IMG/VR virus record: IMGVR_UViG_3300029787_000017 | Coordinates: 1-60,861 of that record | Length of the DNA: 60,861 bases | Reading direction: 5' to 3' (one strand) | DNA from: a virus | In this document: positions 14,465-23,595 of the stretch, one piece after another | Layout: every line of letters starts with the position of its first letter | Numbering within the stretch: position 1 is the first letter of the stretch | The notes under the pieces: model-generated | Databases searched by the model: none | What the model saw: only the letters and a program-made list of their open reading frames with translations | What the model was told of the DNA's origin: nothing | Program-made: the position numbers and the translations under genes

Positions 14465-16735
14465 TTATAAATTTCCTAAGTTGGCTGATTGGTTAGTTAG
14501 ATTAACTTCAAAAACAAGGATCTCAGCAGTCTTAGTTGGTTTAACAAGAACTTTGGTCCACATTTCATTTCTATCAATCCTTAATGGTGTGTTAACTGTA
14601 TCGTCACAGACAACACGGAATTCGGTGATTCCTCTTCTTCTACGGATGTCATCTAAGAAGGGGTTAAGTACTCCTTCAATTTGTGACCAAGTAAAAGCAT
14701 CGTTAGGCTCGAATACAAACCTTTGCGTTGCCGCAAGAATAACCTTTCTTATATAGATCATCAAGCGTCGAACGTTAATTCTATCTAATGCGGTAGCAGA
14801 CCTTTGAGAGGTTCTTTGCCCGAAGATAGTGATGCCTCTTTGAGGGAAGGAGACGATTGGGTTAACAACATTTCCTCCACTGTAAAGACTATCTCTATCT
14901 CCTTGGTTTAGCTTGACCTCAACCTCAGTAGGCTTAGTTAGCCTACCTCTACGGAAACCTGCTGGAGCAAACCAACTGTCGGCAACCGTATCGGTGAAAG
15001 CCATTTGCCTTGCAGCATAGATTGTAGGATCAAACCACCTGTCTTTCGCATCAAACGTGCTGAACACTTTAACGTGTGGGTAGTATACAGCAGCGTAAGA
15101 ACTATTAATGGCTGCGGTTCGTGAACCAGCAGTGCTTGATGATCTTCCATTTGTCCAATCAATTGCATCTTGAGGAGTTCCAATTCCATAAGGAGGAGAA
15201 ACAAGTGCTAAGAAGTTTTGAGTCTTTTCAGCAAGAGTAATTAGATTGTTTTGAACACTCTGGTTATAAATACCAGGGATTAAAGCAATTCCAATGTTCA
15301 GAGTGTCATCATCCAGAGCTTGCATACCTGTCTTAGGAGTTACTGTAGCGTCTCCAATCAGTGCTGTATTGTTGACAGCAGTAGAACCTGTTCCGTTGTC
15401 TCCACCTGTCATGTTGACAGTGTTTCCTACGAACTTATTGAAGCGTCCAACCACTGGGTAGTCAATTCCTGCACCCCAAACCTGATCGACTGGAGCACCT
15501 GTAGCGCCTAAGTCTGCCTGCGCTGGTTCTAGCCAACGAGTTGTAGCTTTGAAACCTCCTCCGTACATCTGATCAATTCGATCAGTGAACTGATTAAGTT
15601 TAGTGGGCGTTGTATCAGTATCACCCCTTCTAAGATTAGCCTTAATGTAATCAGATGTAGTATTGTCTTCGCCTGTATTAATTACGTCTTCAGCGAAGGT
15701 ACCAGAGGCAAGAAGGTTAATCTTAAACTGTTCCGAAACAGAGCCATCTTCTAGAGTATTAAAAGTAACATTAGGACCACCTAAAGCAGCAACTCTAATT
15801 TGGTTTCCACTAACTTCACCATTCGTCTTGTTGCCGAAGTTGTAACCCTCTCCTTCATAGAGAGACTCAACGAGGTAGTTAACAGAACTAGCTTCTGCGT
15901 AATCACTAAAGTAAGTTGAACCGTAAACAGAGGCAGCAGGAACGAAAGGATTAATAACAAGATTCGCTGCTGATCTTTGGTTTTCTGCTTGTCCCCACAT
16001 GCCGAACATGCCTGAAGCATTAGAAATTCCAGAAGCTCCAGTCGCACTACAAGGACGTAGAGCACTTAATTGTGTGCTGAACGCATCAGAGTAGGCTGAG
16101 ACTGACATAGATGCTCCTGAGCCCGCATAGGCCCCGACGATTGCACCAGAGAGGTCTAGACCTGCTTGTTCTTGTCCGTCACTATAGATACCAAAATGAT
16201 CAGCATCTAAATTTCCACCTAAAATTTGTTTTAATGCTTTCGCTTGAGAAGCTCCTGTTGCGCCTGCGGTTACAGTACCAGCGGGAATCGTAAACTGTTT
16301 TCCAGGAGCATCATACTGTGCTGTGCCACTATTGTCATAAACTTGAACCTGTAGATACAAAGCACGACCAATACCAAAGGAAGACCCTACATCAGTTACG
16401 GATGCAGGACCCGAAACAATAAGAGAAGGGCTGCTACCTAATGAAACGACTGCGGAAGCGTCAGCGGCTGTTGAGGTTGCAGCGCGAACAAAGTAAAGAG
16501 CGTTCGTCTGCTCCAAGACCTCTAAAGCACCTTCAAGCGCCTGACCATAAATGTTCTCGCTGGGTTGCCCAAAAGTTCTAATTAGATTATTCTGGCTCGT
16601 GATTAGAGTAGCTTTGTTGACAGGACCTTTTCCTGCAAAGCCTACCATACCCACGACAGAGGTATTGATTGAAGGTGCGTAATCAGAAATATCTTTTTCA
16701 ATTACATATACGCCTGGACTAACAAAATTTGCCAT
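14465..16735 (-). CDS. 18: Tail sheath protein, gp18-like
   Basis: A 756-residue contractile sheath subunit. The N-terminus MANFVSPGVYVIEKDISDYA and TLITSQNNLIRTFGQPSEN are classic for the family, as is the C-terminal domain (GITEFRVVCDDTVNTP followed by RIDRNEMWTKVLVKPT). The C-terminal core (about 540-750) is the conserved part that makes the contractile mesh; the middle (about 100-450) is a variable, Ala/Gly/Ser-rich set of outward domains. AGGAG precedes the ATG. It is transcribed with a 58-residue gene upstream and the tail tube downstream. Confidence 0.94.
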   Translation of the reverse strand: MANFVSPGVYVIEKDISDYAPSINTSVVGMVGFAGKGPVNKATLITSQNNLIRTFGQPSENIYGQALEGALEVLEQTNALYFVRAATSTAADASAVVSLGSSPSLIVSGPASVTDVGSSFGIGRALYLQVQVYDNSGTAQYDAPGKQFTIPAGTVTAGATGASQAKALKQILGGNLDADHFGIYSDGQEQAGLDLSGAIVGAYAGSGASMSVSAYSDAFSTQLSALRPCSATGASGISNASGMFGMWGQAENQRSAANLVINPFVPAASVYGSTYFSDYAEASSVNYLVESLYEGEGYNFGNKTNGEVSGNQIRVAALGGPNVTFNTLEDGSVSEQFKINLLASGTFAEDVINTGEDNTTSDYIKANLRRGDTDTTPTKLNQFTDRIDQMYGGGFKATTRWLEPAQADLGATGAPVDQVWGAGIDYPVVGRFNKFVGNTVNMTGGDNGTGSTAVNNTALIGDATVTPKTGMQALDDDTLNIGIALIPGIYNQSVQNNLITLAEKTQNFLALVSPPYGIGTPQDAIDWTNGRSSSTAGSRTAAINSSYAAVYYPHVKVFSTFDAKDRWFDPTIYAARQMAFTDTVADSWFAPAGFRRGRLTKPTEVEVKLNQGDRDSLYSGGNVVNPIVSFPQRGITIFGQRTSQRSATALDRINVRRLMIYIRKVILAATQRFVFEPNDAFTWSQIEGVLNPFLDDIRRRRGITEFRVVCDDTVNTPLRIDRNEMWTKVLVKPTKTAEILVFEVNLTNQSANLGNL

Positions 16736-16746
16736 AGTTTATTCTC

Positions 16747-16923
16747 CTAAGTGTTGGAAATCTTGAACATCTTCTTTCTCTGAAGTGTTCTAATCTGCTC
16801 TGAAATATAAGAATCAGGTACTGCCACTGTCTCTCCTGGCCTTAGCCAGTGCTCTTGGCAACCCTTTTCTGTGTTAAAATAAATAGTCATTGACTGAAGA
16901 CTATCGTTCTTTACTGTTTTCAT
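16747..16923 (-). CDS. Small beta-rich protein before the tail sheath (58 aa)
   Basis: A 58-residue ORF: MKTVKNDSLQSMTIYFNTEK at the start, then LRPGETVAVPDSYISEQIRT and a basic end (LQRKKMFKIS). It has an excellent ribosome-binding site (AAGGAGATAAAAAATG), and its stop lies 11 bp before the sheath ATG, so it is surely a gene although short. The PGE turn and strand pattern resemble the 75-residue gene at 20932-21159. A small structural or assembly role in the tail or neck is likely from context; no family recognised. Confidence 0.8.
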   Translation of the reverse strand: MKTVKNDSLQSMTIYFNTEKGCQEHWLRPGETVAVPDSYISEQIRTLQRKKMFKISNT

Positions 16924-16941
16924 TTTTTATCTCCTTATTAT

Positions 16942-16949
16942 CTACTATA
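16942..16949 (-). promoter_or_regulatory. TATAGTAG candidate late promoter before the tail sheath operon
   Basis: On the - strand GATATAGTAGATA is followed by ATAAGGAGATAAAAA and the ATG at 16923. The 13-mer GATATAGTAGATA also occurs on the + strand directly before the primase gene (58896-58908). TATAGTAG resembles the T4 late TATAAATA box; here a normal leader with a Shine-Dalgarno sequence fits between box and start. An internal promoter would give extra sheath and tube transcript. Confidence 0.5.
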
Positions 16950-16983
16950 TCTGAATAGTTTTATTGAAACTTTTTTTTGTATA

Positions 16984-17271
16984 TTATGCCCCTACCATTA
17001 CGGTGGGTTGACCCATCTTATTAACGATAGCTGCACAATGAATAGGTATGATAGGGCATGGAGCATGGGGCGTAATTATATCCCCCTGTAAAGAAGCGGG
17101 TGCTCCCTCTATGAATACTGTACTAGAGCCTGGGCCTTTAATTATACCACCGTCCACCGTTCCATCTACCATAACACGGGAAACTCCTAGCTTGTTTACG
17201 AATACCTTAGAACTTCCTGTTTGGGGAGCCAAGCAGCTTGCTAAGAGGGAGGCTGTCTCTATAGGTTTCAA
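16984..17271 (-). CDS. PAAR-domain spike tip protein
   Basis: A 95-residue protein that is one PAAR domain, the cone that caps the spike of contractile tails and pierces the host envelope. It has the repeat-like segments KVFVNKLGVSRVMVDGTVDG, SSTVFIEGAPASLQGD and AAIVNKMGQPTVMVGA, and the metal-binding residues in HAPCPIIPIHC. It starts with ATGA overlap at 17268-17271, so it is coupled to the gp15-like gene. The gp5-like spike it should cap is encoded 33 kb away at 50596-51717. Confidence 0.88.
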   Translation of the reverse strand: MKPIETASLLASCLAPQTGSSKVFVNKLGVSRVMVDGTVDGGIIKGPGSSTVFIEGAPASLQGDIITPHAPCPIIPIHCAAIVNKMGQPTVMVGA

Positions 17272-18029
17272 GGTAGCTCCACCTGAAGCTTCGCTTTCTC
17301 TAACCTGCCTGTGGAGGTGATGAGGAATTTAGGATTGGGAATATAAGTCTCAACGGTAATGTTGATTAGTTTTTGAATAACTCTGTCTTCTTTATCTCCT
17401 GCTGTTAAAGATCCATCATTATCTTCACTCTCTATATAAGCTTTCGTTATGGTTCCCTGAGATGTAGGAACTTCCATTGCAGGATTAAACTTCAACCTAA
17501 CTTGTTCTAGTATCTGGTCCATGTCTGCGTTGTACTTCGCCCAGATATTTAACCCGTACTTAATAGTAACAGGGCGAGGAGCTAAACTAACTATACGGAA
17601 TGCTCTGTTTTTGTCATTGTCCCACCCCTTTTCACTAACTATTAACGACTCGTATCTCCTTCTCTTCGTATCATTTTCACTAATAGTCTGCGAAATAGAT
17701 AGAATAGGTAATATGATATTGTTATCTTGCTTTAGTTTAGCGATGGCTCTTTCTGCATTCGCATGAATGCATAGTATATTTTTAAATTTATCTTCAGAAT
17801 CAATGTACCCTACATCGTTGAACGAAGCAATCATAGTTCTAAGTGTTTCCCTGTAGGTGTGAGATATATTGGACTCTGCGTTTGTTAACCTGAAAAGTTC
17901 TTTACGAACCCAAGCTTCTCTATCTCCCCACCTATAACTATGGCTTTGTAAAGAATCAAAAGTGCTTTCTGCAAAGGTACCTTCTGTTACATTTACCACC
18001 ATCGAAGAAGTATAATCAGGACTAGCCAT
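17268..18029 (-). CDS. 15: Tail terminator / sheath stabiliser, gp15-like
   Basis: A 253-residue protein resembling T4 gp15, the ring that caps the tail at the neck. The segment PVTIKYGLNIWAKYNADMDQ, continuing ILEQVRLKFNP (about 155-185), matches the gp15 core (YELSIFTRYEDDMFQIVEQI in T4). A preceding segment with ISQTISENDTKRRRY is also seen in cyanophage homologues. Gene order gp13-, gp14-, gp15-like supports the call. It overlaps both neighbours by 4-8 bp. Confidence 0.8.
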   Translation of the reverse strand: MASPDYTSSMVVNVTEGTFAESTFDSLQSHSYRWGDREAWVRKELFRLTNAESNISHTYRETLRTMIASFNDVGYIDSEDKFKNILCIHANAERAIAKLKQDNNIILPILSISQTISENDTKRRRYESLIVSEKGWDNDKNRAFRIVSLAPRPVTIKYGLNIWAKYNADMDQILEQVRLKFNPAMEVPTSQGTITKAYIESEDNDGSLTAGDKEDRVIQKLINITVETYIPNPKFLITSTGRLEKAKLQVELP

Positions 18030-18597
18030 TTAAAGGACCTCCTGCGTACCCACCTAAAGGATCACTTGTATCAAGCAGAGGCTCATCTTGAATCTCAGGA
18101 GCATCTCTGAGGAGTCTAGCAGAACAGACTAGGTGGTACACACCATAGACTTCAAAGCTGTCTTCGACAACCTCAAATATTTCATAACGCTGATCTTGGA
18201 ATGCAGGTTTAATGACATCTCCTGAAATAACGCTTCGCCCGATCTTGTTCTCTATATAACTTTTATTAAAAGTGAACACTTGATCGTTTACTAATTCAAT
18301 TCCGAACTGAGTTAAGTTCTCGCTCATGGCAATAGGCTCATAATAACCATGAACAACTAGAGCATTTTTAGCAATGGGTTTGTTTCTAGATTCCATGTAC
18401 ACAGGATCAAAATCTTCGCTCTGATTATACTTGTAGAAAAAAAACTTAGACCCAGCAAGACGAATCATTTCATCGTCAACTAAATTGAAAAGATTTAAAT
18501 CAGCATTATCCTGATCAAATAGACTAAGAAGACTATCCTCACCGTCAAGGTCAGGAAGGTCTGGGAGATTAGTCGTTACTTTCCAATTCTTTGCCAC
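18022..18597 (-). CDS. 14: Neck protein, gp14-like
   Basis: A 191-residue protein resembling T4 gp14, which forms the neck between head and tail. The region MIRLAGSKFFFYKYNQSEDF, then NLTQFGIELVNDQVFTFNKS, then the SGDVIKPAFQDQRYEIFEV segment follows the same order as in gp14 (QMRGVECYYVPRE, FSNFGMQVQDEVTLSI, EGDLIYFPMDNSLFEI). It starts with GTG at 18597, overlapping the upstream stop as TAGTG. The C-terminal tail is Gly/Pro-rich. Confidence 0.78.
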   Translation of the reverse strand: MAKNWKVTTNLPDLPDLDGEDSLLSLFDQDNADLNLFNLVDDEMIRLAGSKFFFYKYNQSEDFDPVYMESRNKPIAKNALVVHGYYEPIAMSENLTQFGIELVNDQVFTFNKSYIENKIGRSVISGDVIKPAFQDQRYEIFEVVEDSFEVYGVYHLVCSARLLRDAPEIQDEPLLDTSDPLGGYAGGPLNG

Positions 18598-20060
18598 TAC
18601 TTAGACTGTTCTCTCTCTGCTCTATTCTTTTCATTGGCAGCCGCAACATGTGCTTTAAACTTGGCTCGCCTCTTGTTGTGCGCTGCTTCGCCTTTCTTCG
18701 CTGCTGCTGCCGCTTCTTCGGGAGTTCTCTTTGTTGGTGTTGATCTTGATAGCTTCATACCAGCAACATCTCTATGTCCTCTATGCGCCCTTCTTCCCTC
18801 TGCAAGTCCAAGACCTTCAGCCATTAAGCTACCCATTCTCTGGTACTCAGTCCAGTCCTTCATCGCTTTAGCTTTAGCTTTTGCTTTCGCAGCCTGAGTC
18901 TTCTTGGAAGCTCGGGTTCCTGCAATCTTTTTAGCTTTTTCTGAGTGAGGAGGGGCTCCTGCTCCATAACCTTTTTCAACATTCTCCATTAACTTATTAA
19001 CATATGCACTATTCATTTGTGTTTCATCCTCCATGGATTTTTTTCTTAAATGAGACGCAGCAGCTTTTGTACCTTTTTCTACTGCTGTGTCTCCATGTTT
19101 TCTGATAGCTGCTCCTGCTCTACCACGAGCCTTTGCAATCTTACCTGTTCTTTTAGTACCCCTTACTGCTTTGCCAGCCTTTGCTGCAAGTTGTGCAGAT
19201 CTAGTTGCTTGACCCGCTACAGGAACTAAAGCAGCCGCATCTCCTGCAAGCTCTTTATTAAGTTCCTTCTTTCTCTTTGGGTCCTTAGCTTTTGCTCTTT
19301 GAGCTAATGTAATCGTACCAGCAGCAGCGTCAGCAGCGGCACCTACACCAGGAGCCATACCAGCAACCCGCAAAGCATCTTTAGTCTTTTCAATACGCTT
19401 GCCTTCGGCTTGGATTTCTTGTTTTGCTTTAAGCTCTGCTCTACGCTTCTCTTCTGCTTTCTCTTTTGCGGACTTACCTACAACTTTTTTTGCTCCCATA
19501 CTACCTACTGCGGTAGCTGCACCAGCTACCATAGAACCTAAGAGTTCATCCATTCGGTAAGCTAAATTCTTATAGGCTAACAACTTATGATCTCTTATCC
19601 CTTTTCGTGTTCTACTACCAACTTTAGGAGGAACCATACCTTGTCTAGCCAATTTTTGTTTTTCTGATGCAGCAGTAGGTCTAAACTCCTCTGCTCCAGG
19701 ATTGAACTTCTTGATTTTTCCAAAGATTCTTTGACCATCCTCGAACTTCTTCTTTTGTTCAGGGGTCATTGCCTCATCCTTTCTTTTTTTATTCGCTGCC
19801 ATAAGAGCGGCAATTCTGGCCCTCTCTTTAGCGGCTGCTCCAATAGCACTAACCTTTTTCATAGCGTCACTCTCAGCCCCTCTAACACCTCCGCCCTTAG
19901 GCTTAATGTTTTCGTGCTGCTGGAAATCGTTATCCTCTAACTCTACACCTTTGATTGTACCTTTGTTTTTAGAGGCATAAAATACATTCTTTCCTTTCTT
20001 AGAGCCGTATTCTTTTTTCATATTCTTCAAAATCTCTTCTCCTTTTTTGCTTAGTGGCAT
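18597..20060 (-). CDS. Very basic Lys/Ala-rich protein between neck genes
   Basis: A 487-residue protein with an extreme lysine, arginine and alanine content. The start (MPLSKKGEEILKNMKKEYGS, then KKGKNVFYASKNKGT) is a motif often seen in phage proteins that are packaged with the DNA. Alanine-rich stretches (GSMVAGAATAVGSMGAKK, VAGMAPGVGAAADAAAG, AGDAAALVPVAGQATRSA) alternate with highly charged helices (AKAKAKAKAMKDW). I infer a nucleic-acid-binding or ejected internal virion protein; no enzyme motif is visible. It sits between the gp13- and gp14-like genes, where T4 has no extra gene. Confidence 0.7.
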   Translation of the reverse strand: MPLSKKGEEILKNMKKEYGSKKGKNVFYASKNKGTIKGVELEDNDFQQHENIKPKGGGVRGAESDAMKKVSAIGAAAKERARIAALMAANKKRKDEAMTPEQKKKFEDGQRIFGKIKKFNPGAEEFRPTAASEKQKLARQGMVPPKVGSRTRKGIRDHKLLAYKNLAYRMDELLGSMVAGAATAVGSMGAKKVVGKSAKEKAEEKRRAELKAKQEIQAEGKRIEKTKDALRVAGMAPGVGAAADAAAGTITLAQRAKAKDPKRKKELNKELAGDAAALVPVAGQATRSAQLAAKAGKAVRGTKRTGKIAKARGRAGAAIRKHGDTAVEKGTKAAASHLRKKSMEDETQMNSAYVNKLMENVEKGYGAGAPPHSEKAKKIAGTRASKKTQAAKAKAKAKAMKDWTEYQRMGSLMAEGLGLAEGRRAHRGHRDVAGMKLSRSTPTKRTPEEAAAAAKKGEAAHNKRRAKFKAHVAAANEKNRAEREQSK

Positions 20061-20069
20061 AATTAATTC

Positions 20070-20954
20070 CTAGTATGTGCTGAATGCAGGTGGTTCCTCA
20101 ATCTCAGATAAAAGTTGTTCTTTTAATAATTTCTTTTCTTCGGTTGCAGCCTTCATCAGGTCTCCTCCATTCAGGACTGCTCCTCCTCCTGGCGAAGGAA
20201 GTGTTTTATATTTGCCTCGTATCTCACCTAGTATCTCTTTAGCACAAGCTAAAGCAAATCTTTGTATCCAATTTTTGTAGTAAGGATGCATGGTAGCGGA
20301 GTCTAATCCTCTATAAGAAAGGATTACTGTTTGTGTATTAAGCACGGGAGTGGGATAGAGAACCAATAGATTACCATTAATTATATCCCAAGATCCATCC
20401 TGGCTTAATACTTTCCTCATTGTTTCTAAGCTCTGCTGTAACAGATAAAAATCTGAGACAGAGAAATTACTGAATAAGAAGTTGTCTTGGAAGTACTTGA
20501 TGAAGAAATCAAACTCTAACGTACCTGCCATGTTTTGAATACTAAGCAAGCTCTTCTTGTACACACAGTAGTTTAAGTTGTTAGCGATATGTGTAGGTAA
20601 AATATAAGCATTCACTCCACCTGAGCACTGGAAAGTAGCCAGTTGATTGCACCAGAAAGGAGCATGATAATCTAAGTTGCTTACTGCTTCGTCTATAGCA
20701 GTCTTGATCTGAAAGTCTGTTAGCTCTACTCTAACTACTGGATGCCCTAGTCTACCTAGAATAAAACTTTTAATAGTTTCTTCGTAGGGATTAAATTCAA
20801 TGGGGTCACCTAGCTTTGCTACGTTCAGCTTACTGCCATCAATAGCGTCAGCCCATATATCTGTATCCCCAAGAAGCCTACCTCCGTAGGATCCAAAAGT
20901 ATCTCCAAATCCTAATAACTTAGGATCGACTCTAGGTGCGGCTGCTGCTGCCAT
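20070..20954 (-). CDS. 13: Neck protein / head completion, gp13-like
   Basis: A 294-residue protein resembling T4 gp13, which binds the portal and completes the head before tail joining. Visible segments: TIKSFILGRLGHPVVRVELT followed by DFQIKTAIDEAVSNLDYHAP (about 60-105), FFIKYFQDNFLFSNFS, and SYRGLDSATMHPYYKNWIQR with the helical ALACAKEILGEIRGKYKT end. This order is the same as in cyanophage gp13. Its 5' end overlaps the 75-residue gene by 23 bp. Confidence 0.82.
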   Translation of the reverse strand: MAAAAAPRVDPKLLGFGDTFGSYGGRLLGDTDIWADAIDGSKLNVAKLGDPIEFNPYEETIKSFILGRLGHPVVRVELTDFQIKTAIDEAVSNLDYHAPFWCNQLATFQCSGGVNAYILPTHIANNLNYCVYKKSLLSIQNMAGTLEFDFFIKYFQDNFLFSNFSVSDFYLLQQSLETMRKVLSQDGSWDIINGNLLVLYPTPVLNTQTVILSYRGLDSATMHPYYKNWIQRFALACAKEILGEIRGKYKTLPSPGGGAVLNGGDLMKAATEEKKLLKEQLLSEIEEPPAFSTY

Positions 20955-21159
20955 TTAATTCCTCAAATGTTGTGGTAGTAGTAAGCTTTGTTTTGGGCTT
21001 TTTCTTTTTTGTAATTTTAGAAGGGGGTGTGATTTCTTGTAAGAATCTTGAACTTACAAGAGAAACAGAAGTAAACTCTTCTCCTGGTCGGATTTCCACA
21101 ATCGCATCATCAATATGCAAAAGCATATTCCAGCGACATTTACTTCTGTATTTGTGCAT
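20932..21159 (-). CDS. Small protein after the major capsid gene (75 aa)
   Basis: A 75-residue protein: a beta-rich N-terminal half (MLLHIDDAIVEIRPGEEFTS) and a Lys/Thr-rich tail (ITKKKKPKTKLTTTTTF). GAGGT six bases before the ATG gives a good start. It is the first gene after the hairpin that follows the capsid gene, with a TATATACT box between. Function unknown; a head- or neck-associated small structural protein is plausible from its place. Confidence 0.7.
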   Translation of the reverse strand: MHKYRSKCRWNMLLHIDDAIVEIRPGEEFTSVSLVSSRFLQEITPPSKITKKKKPKTKLTTTTTFEELNGSSSRT

Positions 21160-21189
21160 GAATAACCTCTAAAGTATATAGAGAAGGAA

Positions 21190-21222
21190 GGAGGGCCAGA
21201 GGTTAGATTCCTCTGACCCTCC
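21190..21222 (-). terminator. Strong hairpin after the major capsid gene
   Basis: The 13-bp stem GGAGGGCCAGAGG / CCTCTGACCCTCC (one G-T pair) with a 7-base loop lies 24 bp after the capsid stop codon. Read leftward it is followed by TTCCTTCTC rather than a clean T run, so it may be a leaky terminator, an RNA-stabilising 3' end for capsid mRNA, or both. A TATATACTTTAG sequence between it and the gene at 21159 could start a new transcript. Confidence 0.75.
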
Positions 21223-21245
21223 TGTTAATTTTTACCTAAGCAGCC

Positions 21246-22937
21246 TTAGATGTAGCTAGGGACACTAGTGCCGTTGAAGGCAGTGTTCTTAGCGAAGGGG
21301 CTGTAGAGGAAGTTAGAGGTAGGTCCAACAATCCTGATAATTCGATAGTACCTGTTATAAGGCTCAATCGTGACCTTACCGTAACGAGTAAGGATTCCCT
21401 TCCTGGGCTGGAAGGTATCGGGATCAACAATTGTTGGCAACTGCTGGAGTGGGATGTATGGTGCATAAATTAGACCAGCATCCATGGCAGTGTCACCTTT
21501 GTAACCCATAAGAATTTCATCAGTGGGGTACATTGGGTCAACATAGAGATCATAACGACCCATAAACTTACCTTTGAAGGTGATGGCACTCTTGCTAATG
21601 TTGGTAGGACCATCATTAGGCATGATACCTCCTTCAAGCTTAGAAGCACTTTCAAGAAGTGAAGCAACTAGGGGTGAAGTAAGGATCCAATTACCTGGAC
21701 CACGCATCGTTGTCTTGTAGATGTCTTGCGAAGCAAGGTTGATCACAGCAAGAAGGTTTGCGTAGACCTCACCAACATGACGGGGGCTCATGGAGAGAGT
21801 CTCTTGAGCAAAATCAATAGTAAAGATATTGGAATCTTGCTTGAATGAGCCAAGCTCAGTAGAAGCACCAGTACCTTGTGCGCCATTGAAGTCGTAGGTA
21901 AACTGACGGGGAACAAACATTCCTGCTTCGTTCTCGTTTTGAATACCAGCGAAGGTCTCGTTATCAGTACCCATGTTAATGTAATCATTATCCATGCTCT
22001 GACCAACGGAAGCACCACCCTGAAGGGTGTTGTGGTAACCGTAAGCAATCATACGAAGATCTTCGATAAGTTCACGGTCAACTTCAAGAGCAAGCTCTTT
22101 AGAAAGAAGACCAGTAAGCTCGCGCTCAAGATCAAGGTTATGATATGCCTTAAGATCTTGAGAAGCCTCAAGAGTCCAAAGGGCTCTCATCTTACGAGTG
22201 TTAGCAACGACTGCTTCCTGCTCAATGTGGAAGGTCATCTCTGGAATACCAGTTCCAGTGAGACGCTCGCCAGCAGAAAGCTGATAACCATAAGTAGAAC
22301 TTAGGTTAGGGAATGCAGCAATTTGACCACCCATAGTACCTGAAGCGGCACCAACACCAGCAACCTGTCCACCAGTACCAGTTAATCCGTTAGGTTTGTT
22401 GAGACCACTAACGGTATCAAGGACGTTAGAAACGTCGAAGCCGTCATCAGCGTTATCACCGTCAAGACCACCTGTTGTACCTCGGAGTCCGTTGAGGCCG
22501 AAAGTACCATTACCAACGGTAGTGGTGTCTGGTGTGTTGTGTGAACCAATAGCTGAAGCTGTGAGACCTCTGTAAGTAAGGTTGAACTTACTGTACACAG
22601 TCTGGATTGTAGAGCCGTGTGCTCTGTCGTTACCAAGGTAGAATACCTGGCTTACTGGTCCTTGCATAGGCTGAACACCAACGAGGTTGTTGGCGATCAG
22701 ATTAGGGTAGACTCTCCGTACTAGAGGGAAAGCGAACTTCTGGAAAGTACCGAGTTGACCAGTAGTGGTCGTACCTGCGGTAACTGCTTCGTTCATCTTA
22801 TCCTCTACAATAGACTTAGCTTGGTTTTCAAGAAGCTGTGCTGTAACTCTACGGGTGTATTCTTCAGAAATACCCTCAAGTACAGGACTCCACTTGTCAA
22901 CTAGCTTTTCATCTGTTTGATGCATAACATCTAGCAT
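21246..22937 (-). CDS. 23: Major capsid protein, gp23-like
   Basis: A 563-residue major head subunit. The early part (KFAFPLVRRVYPNLIANNLV followed by GVQPMQGPVSQVFYL, about 67-101) is the T4 gp23 hallmark. TRKMRALWTLEASQDLKAYH, ELTGLLSKELALEVDRELIE and the C-terminal RYGKVTIEPYNRYYRIIRIV complete the family pattern. The protein should be trimmed at its N-terminus by the protease encoded upstream. AAGGAT precedes the ATG at 22937. It lies directly after the scaffold gene. Confidence 0.95.
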   Translation of the reverse strand: MLDVMHQTDEKLVDKWSPVLEGISEEYTRRVTAQLLENQAKSIVEDKMNEAVTAGTTTTGQLGTFQKFAFPLVRRVYPNLIANNLVGVQPMQGPVSQVFYLGNDRAHGSTIQTVYSKFNLTYRGLTASAIGSHNTPDTTTVGNGTFGLNGLRGTTGGLDGDNADDGFDVSNVLDTVSGLNKPNGLTGTGGQVAGVGAASGTMGGQIAAFPNLSSTYGYQLSAGERLTGTGIPEMTFHIEQEAVVANTRKMRALWTLEASQDLKAYHNLDLERELTGLLSKELALEVDRELIEDLRMIAYGYHNTLQGGASVGQSMDNDYINMGTDNETFAGIQNENEAGMFVPRQFTYDFNGAQGTGASTELGSFKQDSNIFTIDFAQETLSMSPRHVGEVYANLLAVINLASQDIYKTTMRGPGNWILTSPLVASLLESASKLEGGIMPNDGPTNISKSAITFKGKFMGRYDLYVDPMYPTDEILMGYKGDTAMDAGLIYAPYIPLQQLPTIVDPDTFQPRKGILTRYGKVTIEPYNRYYRIIRIVGPTSNFLYSPFAKNTAFNGTSVPSYI

Positions 22938-22953
22938 AGTTTTAAATCCTTAT

Positions 22954-23595
22954 TTATTGTAGATTTGAGAAAGGCATGAATTTCATGACCTCATCTGTTA
23001 AGAACTCATTATCATGAGTTCTTTCTTCGTTAATTTCTTTCTCTGCGTTAGAAATAACAATAGCTTTTTCAGATGAGACGAATGCCTCTTCCTTGGAAGC
23101 CTCAAGATTAGCAACCTCTTCTTGAAGGTGCTTATTGCTCTCTTCGGTCTCATACAGTTGAGACTCCGTAAGAGATACTTTGTTACTGAGGACCTTTACG
23201 GTGCCCTCAAGTTTTTCATTCTCAACAACAACAGAGTTAATTTGATCAGAAAGAACATCAAATTCTTCCTGAAGCTCTGTGTATTGAGAAGTGATATCAT
23301 TAACGGCATTCTCCTCGTCAGCTTCAGATAGCTCCAAAGCCATTAGGGATCTAACTGACTCAAAGAGTCTAGCATTTCTAAAGACCTCGCTCTCCTCAGA
23401 TAACTCTGTGAGTGCTTGAGTCTTAAGATCCTCTACCTTAGTTCTGAGATATGCAGTCACCTTGGATTCCAAAATACGGACCTGGGACTGAACCTGCTCG
23501 TTAATAGTAGAGTCCACGAGTTGAAAAATTGATTCGACTGTGGACTCATCAAGACCTTCAGGGAGAAGGTCTGCGATCTGTTTTACGTTATTCAT
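22954..23595 (-). CDS. 22: Prohead scaffold protein, gp22-like
   Basis: A 213-residue, acidic, almost fully helical protein with long coiled-coil segments (QYTELQEEFDVLSDQINSV and EKLEGTVKVLSNKVSLTESQ). It lies between the protease and major capsid genes, the T4 position of gp22, the internal core on which the head assembles and which is later digested. Length is a little below T4 gp22 (269). The clean C-terminus (EVMKFMPFSN) is like that of other gp22 proteins. Confidence 0.85.
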   Translation of the reverse strand: MNNVKQIADLLPEGLDESTVESIFQLVDSTINEQVQSQVRILESKVTAYLRTKVEDLKTQALTELSEESEVFRNARLFESVRSLMALELSEADEENAVNDITSQYTELQEEFDVLSDQINSVVVENEKLEGTVKVLSNKVSLTESQLYETEESNKHLQEEVANLEASKEEAFVSSEKAIVISNAEKEINEERTHDNEFLTDEVMKFMPFSNLQ

